Assembly: GCA_017303555.1 (NCBI GenBank)
Contig: JAFLCN010000007.1
Location: 89,251 to 153,250 of the forward strand
Direction of reading: 5' to 3'
DNA length: 64,000 nucleotides
From: Planctomycetota bacterium
Lineage (GTDB): Bacteria > Planctomycetota > Phycisphaerae > Phycisphaerales > UBA1924
A program made the position numbers and the translations under genes. The notes under the pieces were generated by a model. The model was not told the DNA's origin. It made no database searches and saw nothing but the letters and a program-made list of their open reading frames with translations. The first letter of the stretch is position 1. The number at the start of each line of letters is the position of its first letter. Below are positions 36,945-44,745 of the stretch, in pieces.

Positions 36945-38015
36945 TCAGCGGTACTTGTTGATCAGATCGATCACGTAGGTTTGCCGCGGGTCGAGCTGGA
37001 CGCTGGTGCGCAGGTGCTGGAGCGCCTCGGAGCGGAACGCATCGTTTTGGCGCTTCGAGAACTCGTACTCGTTGAGCAGGCAGACGCCGATGCCGGTATG
37101 GCCGGGGGCGTAGTTGGGGTCGATCTCGACCGAGGTGCGGAAGTTCTTCAGCGCCTCGTCGTACTTGTAGAGCTTGAACTCGGCGAAGCCCATGCGCTCG
37201 TACGCGGCGGCGGAGGGCTGGATCTTGATGACCTGGTTCAGCGTGTTGACCATCTCGTCGTACCGGCCGACCTTGCCGAGGCTGTTGGCGAGGTTGAGCA
37301 GCAGCGGGGGCGAGAGCTCGACCTGTTCGAGGGCCTGGCGGTATTCGTTGACGGCGTCCTGGTGGCGGTTGAGCGCGCCGTAGATGGAGCCGAGATTGGC
37401 GTGGGCGGGGCCGCTCTTGGGATTGATCTGCACAGCGCGCTGCGCGTAGGGCAGGCCGCTGCCGGGCTCGTTCATCTCAAGGTAGGCCGTGGCGATGTTC
37501 AGATTGGCATCGAAGTCGTTGGGCTTGATCTCGAGCGCCTTGAGGTACGCGCGGACGGCGTCCTGCAGGCGGTGGAGCAACTGGAACATCAAGCCCTGGC
37601 TGTAGCGGGGCTCGAAGCTCTGGGGCTGGAGATCGGCGGCCTGGCCGTATCGGACCGAGGCCGATTCGTAATCTCCCTGTTCGCGGTAGATCTCCGCTGC
37701 GCCCATGTAGGCCTGGGGCAGGCTCGGGTTGTTCTCGATCGCCCGCTCGAACTCGATGAGGGCCGGTTTTTTCATGCCGGCTTTGGCGAGCGCTTCGGCT
37801 TTTTGCAGAGAGGAAAGTGCCGCGCTCTCGCGTGTCTTGGGGGCCGTCTCGGGCACATCATGCACGGTCACGGGCGTGGCGGATGCTTCGTTCTGGTTGC
37901 TTGCGGGTCCGCTTCCTCCGCCGCCCCCTGCGCAGCCGGTGAGGGCCGCGGCCGTTCCGGCAAGGAGGGCGAGCGAGGCAAAACGGTGGTAGTTCTTGAA
38001 GTGGCCGTGCGTCAT
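36945..38015 (-). CDS. TPR-repeat lipoprotein
   Basis: A 356-residue exported protein with a lipobox (LTGC at about 25-28) followed by a Gly/Ser linker and then at least seven tetratricopeptide repeats between about 70 and 335. Typical repeat stretches are PALIEFERAIENNPSLPQAYMGAAEIY, DAVRAYLKALEIKPNDFDANLNIATAYLE, and YDEALKNFRTSVEIDPNYAPGHTGIGVC. TPR lipoproteins serve as scaffolds in envelope assembly; the partner is unknown. The start overlaps the stop of the upstream nfo gene by 4 bases (ATGA), so translation is coupled. Confidence 0.93.
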   Translation of the reverse strand: MTHGHFKNYHRFASLALLAGTAAALTGCAGGGGGSGPASNQNEASATPVTVHDVPETAPKTRESAALSSLQKAEALAKAGMKKPALIEFERAIENNPSLPQAYMGAAEIYREQGDYESASVRYGQAADLQPQSFEPRYSQGLMFQLLHRLQDAVRAYLKALEIKPNDFDANLNIATAYLEMNEPGSGLPYAQRAVQINPKSGPAHANLGSIYGALNRHQDAVNEYRQALEQVELSPPLLLNLANSLGKVGRYDEMVNTLNQVIKIQPSAAAYERMGFAEFKLYKYDEALKNFRTSVEIDPNYAPGHTGIGVCLLNEYEFSKRQNDAFRSEALQHLRTSVQLDPRQTYVIDLINKYR

Positions 38016-39040
38016 GACTTCCTTGGATCGGCGTTTTTCAGGGGGTTTCTGGACCGTGATTTGCCGGAGTCTGTTCGGATGGGCTTTTTTTCATTCCGGG
38101 GCCTGGTTCGGGAAGGGCCGGCCCGGACCGAACCGGAGAGGTCCTTGCCGCTTCGCAGGCTCCGGAGCAAGGCAAGATTGATTGCATCCCAGGAACGCCC
38201 CTTTTCGTCCTCCCCTTTGGGGGTTTCGAGGATCATGGGTACGCGGGCGAGTTTGGGGTGGTTCACAAAGGATGCGAAACCGGAGGCGGAAAGGGCGGCT
38301 AGGGTGGGTTTGCCACCGATTGTGCCGCGGCCGAGGTGCTCGTGGCGGTCGAGCTTGGAGCCGGCTTTGCCTTTGGAGTCGTTGAGGTGCATGGCGCGGA
38401 GGTTGGCGAGGCCGCAGATCTGGTCGAATTGCTTGATCGCGGCATCGGCGCTTGCCTTGGTGGACATGTCGTAGCCGGCGGCGTGCATGTGGCAGGTATC
38501 GAGGCAGAAGCCGACGCGGGCGGGTTCTGCGGATTTGTCGATCGCGGCGGCGCGGATCTGGGCGAGCTCTTCGAATTTGCCACCGAGCTGCGAGCCGGCC
38601 CCGACGGTTCCTTCGAGGCAGACGACGGTGCGAAAGCCCTTTGTTCGTTTGAAGAGTTCGCCGTAGGCCTTGGCGATGCGGGCGATGCCTTCGGCAGCGC
38701 TCGAGGTGGTGTACGCGCCGGGGTGATGAACGAGGATCGGGATTTCGAGGGCTTCGCAGCGCTCGATCTCGAGGGTCATCAGGTCGACGGACTTTTTCCA
38801 GAGTTCATCGTCCGGGCTGGCGAGGTTAGAGAGGTAACCGGCGTGGCTGACGACGCGATCCTGCCAGGCGAGGCGGCGGAGTTCGGTGAGCCAGTCCTTG
38901 ACGGCGACCGGATCAAGCGGCTTGGTGTTCCACTGCTGCTGGTTTTTGGTGAAGACCTGCACGGTGTCCATGCCGTAACGCTCGGCTTCGAGGAGCGCCT
39001 GGTGCATGGAGCCGGAGATGGAGAGGTGGGAGCCGAACAA
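38012..39040 (-). CDS. nfo: Endonuclease IV
   Basis: A 342-residue AP endonuclease of the Nfo family (TIM barrel with three Zn ions), cutting 5' of abasic sites. Seen motifs: GSHLSISGS at the N-terminus, VQVFTKNQQQW, VVSHAGYLSNLASPD and ILVHHPGAYTTSSAAEG with metal His residues, VCLEGTVGAG (metal Glu), GFCLDTCHMHAAGYD (Asp and His), AMHLNDSKGKAGSKLDRHEHLGRG, and MILETPKG. The start must be the TTG at 39040, since a stop lies only three codons upstream and no Shine-Dalgarno is seen. A C-terminal tail of about 45 Arg/Lys/Ser residues beyond the barrel is unusual and might bind DNA. Codes tightly with the TPR gene. Confidence 0.94.
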   Translation of the reverse strand: MFGSHLSISGSMHQALLEAERYGMDTVQVFTKNQQQWNTKPLDPVAVKDWLTELRRLAWQDRVVSHAGYLSNLASPDDELWKKSVDLMTLEIERCEALEIPILVHHPGAYTTSSAAEGIARIAKAYGELFKRTKGFRTVVCLEGTVGAGSQLGGKFEELAQIRAAAIDKSAEPARVGFCLDTCHMHAAGYDMSTKASADAAIKQFDQICGLANLRAMHLNDSKGKAGSKLDRHEHLGRGTIGGKPTLAALSASGFASFVNHPKLARVPMILETPKGEDEKGRSWDAINLALLRSLRSGKDLSGSVRAGPSRTRPRNEKKPIRTDSGKSRSRNPLKNADPRKS

Positions 39041-39184
39041 GAAGGGAGGTTAGGGGGAGTAGGGGGAGTAGAAGGGAGGCAGAGCAGCAGCGCGGCAGAT
39101 TGGCAGATGTGGGATGTGGGATGTGGGATGGCGGATGTGAAATGCCAGATGCTTGGGGTTTGTTGCGCGGGTCTGTTTGGGGGG
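39041..39184. repeat. Short tandem repeats ahead of nfo
   Basis: The gap between the FG-GAP gene and nfo contains TAGGGGGAG twice (39051-39068) and a 7-base unit GATGTGG three times, then two degenerate copies (39106-39140). It also has AGCAGCAGCG-type sequence at 39073-39093. Looks like slippage-prone simple sequence; no gene seen. Confidence 0.6.
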
Positions 39185-40663
39185 CTAGGTGGGTTCGGTG
39201 ATTTCGAGGACCTGGTTGGTGGGTTGGTTTTTGAGGGTTTGGGCTTTGCCGCTGGGCCAGCGGATTTCGATCTCGGTGATTTGCTTTGCATCGCCGAGGC
39301 CGAAGTGCTGGGTGAGATCGGATTGGCTGCGGAAGCCGCTGCCGGCGTTGACTTCGCGGAGCTGATTGACGGGCGCGCTTTGGATTGTGGCGCGCACGGT
39401 GATGCGAGCGCCGATGGCGGCGCGGTTCGACGCTGTGCCTTTGAGTTTTACTTTCGCCCAGTTCGCGGGGTTCTTGGTGTCGTTGTGGAAGAGCTTGGTC
39501 AATTCGCCGTCGCCGGGGCGGACGGGCCATTGGCCGAGGAGGACATCGACGCGGCCGTCGTTGTCGTAGTCGGTGAGCGCGCAGGAACTGGTGTAGAAGA
39601 CCTGGTCGGTGAAGCCGGGGAGCGCGATGCGTTTGAAGGTTCCGTTGCCTTGGTTCTGATAGATGAAGGAGCCTGCGCCCCAATTGGGGACGATGCAATC
39701 GAGGTCGCCGTCGTTGTCGAGGTCGCCCCATTGAATGAGGCCGGCGTTGGTGGAGAAGAGTGCGGCGTCGCCGAGGGGGGCGGGTTCGAGTGTGCCGCCG
39801 ACGTTTTTGAAGAGGAGAGCGTTGCCGCCTTGGGCGCAGGCGATGGAGAGATCGAGTTGGCCGTCGTTGTTGTAATCGACCCACGAGGAACCGGAAGCGG
39901 GGAAGGGGTTGGCATCGAGGCCGTTGATGGTGGCGGGAATGAATTTCCAGTCGCCGGTGTTTCGGAAGAGCGCGGCCCTGCCGCTGTTGTTGGGCATGAA
40001 GAGATCGGGCTTGCCGTCGCCATCGAGATCACCGAAGTACGCGCCGCCGGTGGAGGACTTGCGCTCGGCGACTTCGCCGCTCATGCGGGTGAAGCCGCCT
40101 TTGCCGTCTCCTTTATAAAGGAAGCTGACATCGGGACCGGCGTAGGCGTTGTTGCACATCAGCAGGTCGATCGCGCCGTCGGAATCGATATCGGCGAAGA
40201 CGGAGGAGAACGCGTTGCCTTTGTCGGTGTGGACGGGCGACGCGTCGATGATTTCGAAGCGGCGGTTGCCGATGCCGCGGGCGAGAACGGAGCCGGAACC
40301 GAGCTGGCATGAGATGACGGCGTCGAGCTGGCCATCGTTGTCGAGGTCGGCCCAGGTGCTGCCGCTGCCGTAGGTGATGGCGTTGGTGAGCGCGTTGTTT
40401 TCGTCGAGCGTGAAGTGGCCTTTGCCGTCGCCCCAGTAGAGGCGGCTGGGCTGGCGCTCGGGTTTTTTGGAAACGTCGTAGCCGGCGGTGACGAGGATGT
40501 CGACGTTGCCGTCACCATCGATGTCGAGCATGCTGACGCCTCCGTTGCTTTTGTGGTCGGAGGTGAGGTGTCCGGCATCGACGGAGGTGAGCGTGATCTG
40601 CGCGCGGGTGGTTCCGGCAATGCAAAGAGTGCTCGCGATCGCGATTCGAAGAAGATGGTTCAT
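39185..40663 (-). CDS. Exported FG-GAP/VCBS repeat protein with ASPIC/UnbV domain
   Basis: A 492-residue exported beta-propeller of the CRTAC1 type. Signal peptide 1-22 (MNHLLRIAIASTLCIAGTTRAQ). Then about seven FG-GAP/VCBS repeats with calcium-binding D-x-D-G-D-G cores, for example MLDIDGDGNVDILV, WADLDNDGQLDAVI, FADIDSDGAIDLLM, FGDLDGDGKPDLFM and WGDLDNDGDLDCIV. The C-terminal 80 residues match the ASPIC/UnbV domain (PF07593): AAIGARITVRA, REVNAGSGFRSQSD, HFGLGDA, EIEIRWPSGKAQTL. Probably surface-exposed adhesion or scaffold. The ATG at 40663 begins the signal peptide; the frame runs open 105 codons further back without meaning. Confidence 0.93.
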   Translation of the reverse strand: MNHLLRIAIASTLCIAGTTRAQITLTSVDAGHLTSDHKSNGGVSMLDIDGDGNVDILVTAGYDVSKKPERQPSRLYWGDGKGHFTLDENNALTNAITYGSGSTWADLDNDGQLDAVISCQLGSGSVLARGIGNRRFEIIDASPVHTDKGNAFSSVFADIDSDGAIDLLMCNNAYAGPDVSFLYKGDGKGGFTRMSGEVAERKSSTGGAYFGDLDGDGKPDLFMPNNSGRAALFRNTGDWKFIPATINGLDANPFPASGSSWVDYNNDGQLDLSIACAQGGNALLFKNVGGTLEPAPLGDAALFSTNAGLIQWGDLDNDGDLDCIVPNWGAGSFIYQNQGNGTFKRIALPGFTDQVFYTSSCALTDYDNDGRVDVLLGQWPVRPGDGELTKLFHNDTKNPANWAKVKLKGTASNRAAIGARITVRATIQSAPVNQLREVNAGSGFRSQSDLTQHFGLGDAKQITEIEIRWPSGKAQTLKNQPTNQVLEITEPT

Positions 40664-40989
40664 TTGGTTGCTTCCGGAACTTGGAGTGAAGGGCAGTGAG
40701 AGAATTGCCGCGGAGAACGCGGTGTTGATTGAACCGCCAGGGAGCGTCGAGGTTTCCGGGCGGGGGCGGGGATGCGCAATTGCGTGCAAGAGAACGAGCG
40801 AGGAGGGGTGGACAGCTGATTGGTTGCTGCGCGAACGACGCCCGCCCCCAACGCACGCTCCCATCCGGGACGGGCTTCGGAGTGCGTGATTCGTGCGTTG
40901 GGAGAGTTGGTGTTGGCTGCGTAGACGACTCCCACCCCCAACCCCCTCCCTCGGGGAGGGGGCTTCGGAGGCATGCACTACGATCGGAA
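40664..40989. other. Divergent gap with GC hairpin ahead of SDR gene
   Basis: 326 bases between the leftward FG-GAP gene and the rightward SDR gene. No gene is seen. A 9-base perfect stem, CCCCCTCCC (40942-40950) with GGGAGGGGG (40954-40962), lies 28 bases ahead of the SDR start. Similar CCCCC/GGGGG hairpins occur at 54943-54967 ahead of rpsA. This class of stem often flanks genes in GC-rich Planctomycetes. Duplicated GAACGACGCCCGCCCCCAAC-like and ACGACTCCCACCCCCAAC text nearby suggests local duplication. Confidence 0.5.
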
Positions 40990-41805
40990 ATGGCTGATTT
41001 TCTGAAGGATCGGATTGGTGTGGTCACTGGTGCGTCGTCGGGGATCGGGGAGGCGGTGGCGCGAGCGCTTGTGGATGCGGGGTGTCCGCTGGTGCTCAAT
41101 GCGCGGCGGAAAGCGAAGCTGGAATCGCTGCGGAAGGAGCTGGGCGATGAGGATGTTGCCATCGCGCCGGGCGACTGCGCGGACGCAAATGTCATCACCC
41201 ACATGCTCGATCTGGCGCGGGAACAGTTTGGGGGAGGCAAAGGAAAGATCTCGCCCAAGCGCGATGCGGATCTGATCGTGATCAATGCGGGGCGGGGATT
41301 GGGCGGGACGGCGCTGACATCGGATGAGAGTCAGTGGGATGACCTGATTCGGACGAATATCACGGCGGCCGCGCGGTTGATTCGTGCGGCGGGGAAGCGG
41401 CTGCTCGGGTCGGTGCCGGAGAACGAGATTCGGCACGACGGGAAGTGGCTTGAGAAGCCCCGCGATATCGTGATTTTGGGTTCGGTGGTGGGGCGGCACG
41501 TTTCGCCGTTTTCGAGTTTTTACTCGTGCACGAAGGCGGCGGTGCAGACGCTGGCCGAGGGGACGAGGCGCGAGCTCGGGCCGAAGGGGATTCGCGTGAC
41601 GCTGGTTGAGCCTGCCTTTGTGACGAGCGAGTTCCAGGCGGTGGCGGGTTACTCGCCGGAGTGGTACACGCAGATGGTGGAGAAGTTCGGGCCGATGCTG
41701 AGCCCGGCGGATGTGGCGCGGGCGATTGTGTTTGCGGTGAGTCAGCCGGCGCACGTGCACCTGAGCGATTTTTTGATCCGGCCGACGCGGCAGGAGTATC
41801 CGTGA
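40990..41805 (+). CDS. Short-chain dehydrogenase/reductase
   Basis: A 271-residue classical SDR oxidoreductase, NAD(P)-dependent. The Rossmann motif is TGASSGIGEAVA near residues 11-22. NAR in VLNARRKAK at the second strand suggests NADP preference. The INAGRGLGG stretch is the NAG motif. The catalytic Ser lies in VILGSVVG, and YSCTK is the YxxxK pair. An insertion of about 25 residues (PENEIRHDGKWLEKPR) before the catalytic strand is unusual for the family. The substrate cannot be inferred. Start ATG 40990 is the first Met of the conserved core. Convergent with rtcA downstream, where a strong hairpin lies between them. Confidence 0.9.
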   Translation: MADFLKDRIGVVTGASSGIGEAVARALVDAGCPLVLNARRKAKLESLRKELGDEDVAIAPGDCADANVITHMLDLAREQFGGGKGKISPKRDADLIVINAGRGLGGTALTSDESQWDDLIRTNITAAARLIRAAGKRLLGSVPENEIRHDGKWLEKPRDIVILGSVVGRHVSPFSSFYSCTKAAVQTLAEGTRRELGPKGIRVTLVEPAFVTSEFQAVAGYSPEWYTQMVEKFGPMLSPADVARAIVFAVSQPAHVHLSDFLIRPTRQEYP

Positions 41806-41845
41806 GCGCGGGTTGAGTGGGCTTTCGTGCGGCGCGGGTTGATGG

Positions 41846-41875
41846 GGTGCAAGAATGTGTGTTCGGTCTTGCACC
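41846..41875. terminator. Hairpin between convergent SDR and rtcA genes
   Basis: GGTGCAAGA (41846-41854) pairs perfectly over 9 bases with TCTTGCACC (41867-41875) around a 12-base loop. It sits 41 bases after the SDR stop and 85 bases after the rtcA stop on the other strand. No T-run follows, so it is a candidate transcription end or transcript-stabilising stem for either gene. Confidence 0.55.
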
Positions 41876-41959
41876 GTTGAGAATGGCGGTGGCCGCGCGG
41901 CGGCTGATGGGGATTTTGCGGTGTTTGCGGCGTGGTACGACGCGCTGCTTTGTCCGTAG

Positions 41960-43009
41960 TCAGCGTTGAATCGAAAGCGGATGGACTTTCACGGTGTGTT
42001 CGCCTTCTACGTCGACTCGGCCGCCGAAGGTTTGAATGACTTCGATGTTCGTGCGAGCGTGCTGGGTGAGCGGGCCGGTGGCGTACGTGCCTCCGGCGAG
42101 TAGCGCGAGGGGGACCATGAGTTGATCGGCGAGGTGGGGGCCGATGGGCTGCTTGTGCGCGATGTAGTCGCGAGCTTCGGTTGCGAGCTCTTCGGCGACT
42201 GCTTCGGAGGTTTTGGCGCGTTCGCCGATGCTTGAGAAGACTTCGGTGATGTGTTCGTATTCGAGGTGGAGGAGGAGAGCGTTTCCGGGTCCGACGGAGT
42301 TTTCTACGCCGCGGATGGAGCACTCGTGCGGCTCGATGCCGAGACGGCGCTGGAGCACGGCGAGTTCGCGTTCGCCGACGGAGCCGGGGACGCGCGAGAG
42401 AAGTGCGCGGGCGGATGCGCTGACGCGGTTGCCTCGATCGAGGATTTCGATCGTTTGGATATCACGAGGAGGATCAACTTCCACGATGATGCGGCCACCG
42501 CCGGCGGGGTAGAAGCCGTGACGTTCGAGGCGGGCGCGAACGACAGCGCCGGCGCGGAGGAGAAGTGGGAGCAGTGCGCGTTCGAAAAACTCGAAGGGCG
42601 GGGCCATGCCGTTGTGCGTGCCGCCTTCGACTGTGATGGTTGAAGGGGCTTTCGCGATCAAGAGCGATGGGAGGATTGCCTGCAGGACCATTGTCGTGCT
42701 GCCGGCGGTGCCGATGGGAAAGTGGTATTGGCCGGGGCGCACATCGCCGGGTTCGAAGGTGATTTCCTGCGAGCCGACGGCATCGCCGGAGACTTTGGCG
42801 TTGCAGATCGATGCCGCGGCCTGGACGCAGGTGAGGTGTTGGCGCATGAGGCCGGGCCTCTCGCGACCCGCGCGGATTTTGTGCATGCGGAAAGGGCGAC
42901 CGGTCGCCATGGAGAGGGCGAGGGAGGAGCGGAGGACTTGGCCGCCGCCTTCGCCTTGCGCGCCGTCGATCTCGATCTTGGCGTTTTGGATGGAAGCGGG
43001 CTTAGTCAT
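41960..43009 (-). CDS. rtcA: RNA 3'-terminal phosphate cyclase
   Basis: A 349-residue RtcA enzyme that converts 3'-phosphate RNA ends to 2',3'-cyclic phosphates using ATP. The N-terminus has IEIDGAQGEGGGQVLRSSLALSMATG. The insert domain and the RPGQYHFPIGTAGSTTMVLQAILP stretch are typical. GGTHNGMAPPFEFFERALLPLL and GFYPAGGGRIIVEVDPP follow. The adenylylated His lies near the C-terminus in GPLTQHARTNIEVIQTFGG. Start ATG 43009 has AAGG eight bases upstream and overlaps rtcB by 8 bases; an in-frame ATG at 43024 is the alternative. Second gene of the rtcBA operon, so it is co-regulated by RtcR. Confidence 0.96.
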   Translation of the reverse strand: MTKPASIQNAKIEIDGAQGEGGGQVLRSSLALSMATGRPFRMHKIRAGRERPGLMRQHLTCVQAAASICNAKVSGDAVGSQEITFEPGDVRPGQYHFPIGTAGSTTMVLQAILPSLLIAKAPSTITVEGGTHNGMAPPFEFFERALLPLLLRAGAVVRARLERHGFYPAGGGRIIVEVDPPRDIQTIEILDRGNRVSASARALLSRVPGSVGERELAVLQRRLGIEPHECSIRGVENSVGPGNALLLHLEYEHITEVFSSIGERAKTSEAVAEELATEARDYIAHKQPIGPHLADQLMVPLALLAGGTYATGPLTQHARTNIEVIQTFGGRVDVEGEHTVKVHPLSIQR

Positions 43010-44531
43010 CGGCCTTGTCTCCATCCTTGATGACGAAGCGAGCCTTGAGGCTCGCGACTTCGCTTGCGAGGCCGGCCTTCTTGACGCTCGACAGAACTTC
43101 TTCGAAGTCTTTGTACGCGCGCGGGGCTTCGTCGCGCGGGTAGGTGCGGCAGTTGGTGAGAATGTCTTTGTCGTCGAAGCTCTTGTCGATCTCGGCCTGA
43201 TCGAGCGTTTTGTTTGCGGCGGTTCGGCTCATGCGGCGTCCCGCGCCGTGGTTAACGCTGTAGCAGGAGAGCTTCGCGCCTTCTTCGGCGACCATGACGC
43301 TGGAGCCATCCTGCGGATTTCCGGGGAGGAGGATCGGGTGGCCGGTGCCGTAGAACGGGGTTTCTTTGAGCGCGTGGTGGCCTGCGGGGAACGCGCGGGT
43401 TGCGCCCTTGCGGTGGACCCAGGCTTGGCGGTTGTTCACAATCTCCTGGCGGGCGATGTTGTGGCTGATGAAGTAGACAAGCTGGCCTTTGGTGCCGGGA
43501 AGGACTTCCTGGAAGGCTTCGAGAACGAGCGCGTTGATAAGCATGTGGTTGACGGTTGCGAAGTTGGCGCCGAGGGACATGTCGTCGATGTAGGCGTTTG
43601 CTTCGGGCGAACCGAGCGGCGCGTAGACGAGTTCGCGGTCGTTGCCGGGCAGGGGGATATCCCACTGTTTGAACTTGGATTGCAGGGATTTGAACTGACC
43701 ATCGGCGAGGAGCGCGCCCCAGCCCCGGCTGCCGCAGTGGGAGAGGAAGGCGACATGGCGATCGCGCAGGCCGAAGACATCGGCGGCTTTCTTCGCGCGA
43801 TCGTTGTTCTCGACGTGGACGATTTCGCACTCGCCGAAGTGGTTGCCGCCTCCGTAGGAGCCGAGCTGTGCGACTTTGTTGCGAAAGACTTCGGCGGGCT
43901 TTCCGGAGCTGATGAGGCGGTCGAGGCGCGCGCGGAGGGCGTCGGCGGAACCGTCGTGGCCGGTGTGGAAGGAGTCTTCGCAGCGGGCCGCCCACTCGGT
44001 GGGGATTCCGATTTCGGAGAGGACGCCTGAAGAAGCACCTTCGATGACGACGCGCTTGCCGAGTTCGACATCGATGTGGCGGGCTTTTGGCGCGTGGCGC
44101 GAGCCGCGGCCGGTGCCGGTGGGCGTGCGTTCGAGGATGGCGTCGATGAGGGCGCGGCGGGTTTTCTTGTCGCGCACGGCATCTTCGGGCAGATCGAGTT
44201 GGAGGAGGCTCATGCTGCACTTGATGTCAACGCCGACGGGGCCGGGATAGATGTGCGTCGGCGAGACGAGGACGCAGCCGACGGGCGCGCCGTAACCGGC
44301 GTGGGCGTCGGGGTTGAGGACGATGTCGGTAACACCGGGAGCGCGGCGGGAGTTGAGCGCCTGCTTGATGCAGAAGTTATCGAAGGTGGAGCGGATTGCT
44401 TCGGTGCCGACGACGGTGATGGGGGAGAGTGCGCCATCATCGACGGGGATGATGCCGGTGGCTTCGCTGGTGGGGATGATGCAGGTGTTGAGCGCGGGCT
44501 GGTCGGAAGTTTGGGTGGAGTGGTTGGACAT
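43002..44531 (-). CDS. rtcB: RNA ligase RtcB
   Basis: A 509-residue GTP- and Mn-dependent RNA ligase that joins 2',3'-cyclic phosphate or 3'-phosphate ends to 5'-OH ends, for example in tRNA repair. Metal ligands in order: Asp102 and Cys105 in GVDIKC, His231 in GGGNHFGE, His265 in LSHCGSRG and His357 in FISHN. The guanylylated His428 is in SVNHGAGR. PDAHAGYG (74-81) and HRKGATRAFPAGH are also family hallmarks. All key residues are present, so it should be active. First gene of the operon; 5' leader about 90 bases from a predicted sigma-54 start. Overlaps rtcA by 8 bases. Confidence 0.97.
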   Translation of the reverse strand: MSNHSTQTSDQPALNTCIIPTSEATGIIPVDDGALSPITVVGTEAIRSTFDNFCIKQALNSRRAPGVTDIVLNPDAHAGYGAPVGCVLVSPTHIYPGPVGVDIKCSMSLLQLDLPEDAVRDKKTRRALIDAILERTPTGTGRGSRHAPKARHIDVELGKRVVIEGASSGVLSEIGIPTEWAARCEDSFHTGHDGSADALRARLDRLISSGKPAEVFRNKVAQLGSYGGGNHFGECEIVHVENNDRAKKAADVFGLRDRHVAFLSHCGSRGWGALLADGQFKSLQSKFKQWDIPLPGNDRELVYAPLGSPEANAYIDDMSLGANFATVNHMLINALVLEAFQEVLPGTKGQLVYFISHNIARQEIVNNRQAWVHRKGATRAFPAGHHALKETPFYGTGHPILLPGNPQDGSSVMVAEEGAKLSCYSVNHGAGRRMSRTAANKTLDQAEIDKSFDDKDILTNCRTYPRDEAPRAYKDFEEVLSSVKKAGLASEVASLKARFVIKDGDKADD

Positions 44532-44603
44532 GGGAGGCCTTTCAGAGAAGCTAGCCGAACTGCCGCGGGGACTGGGGGGCTGACTTTCAGCGCCGGTGCC
44601 GGG

Positions 44604-44620
44604 GTTGCGATGTTCGCAAC
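44604..44620 (-). promoter_or_regulatory. Hairpin at the predicted 5' end of the rtcBA mRNA
   Basis: GTTGCGA (44604-44610) and TCGCAAC (44614-44620) form a perfect 7-base stem with a 3-base loop. The sigma-54 promoter at 44631-44647 predicts transcription start near 44621, so the stem would be the first structure of the transcript. It may protect the 5' end or act in feedback, or may be incidental. Confidence 0.45.
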
Positions 44621-44630
44621 GGATCTGCTA

Positions 44631-44647
44631 ATGCAGGTGGCGTGCCA
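44631..44647 (-). promoter_or_regulatory. Sigma-54 promoter of rtcBA
   Basis: On the minus strand the sequence TGGCACGCCACCTGCAT matches the -24/-12 consensus TGGCACRNNNNTTGCW at every defined position except one (C for the first T of TTGC). The GG and GC elements are 10 bases apart, the required spacing. It lies 100 bases ahead of the rtcB start. rtcBA operons in other bacteria are sigma-54-dependent and RtcR-activated, so context agrees. Confidence 0.9.
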
Positions 44648-44708
44648 GAGGGGAAGTGGTCGCTGTGCGTTAAAAACGAGGGTTTGGGAGAAAGAGTGGG
44701 TGGAGAGA

Positions 44709-44724
44709 TTATCCATTGGTATAA
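44709..44724. promoter_or_regulatory. Candidate RtcR enhancer, overlapping the rtcR promoter region
   Basis: TTATCCATTGGTATAA is an imperfect palindrome around CCATTGG with TTAT/ATAA ends. Its centre is about 96 bases upstream of the predicted rtcB start, the usual distance for a sigma-54 activator site, and 29 bases ahead of the rtcR start codon. A TAGAAT hexamer at 44732-44737 may be the rtcR -10. Binding here could give both activation of rtcBA and self-control of rtcR. Confidence 0.45.
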
Positions 44725-44745
44725 AAGACGATAGAATTTGATCGC

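Noticed and set aside
39051..39140. Short repeats as a CRISPR array
   Set aside because: Units are 7-9 bases in direct tandem without spacers; simple sequence.
38336..40312. Open frame of 658 codons on the plus strand across nfo and the FG-GAP gene
   Set aside because: Antisense to two clear genes; Gly/Val/Glu-rich low-information translation.
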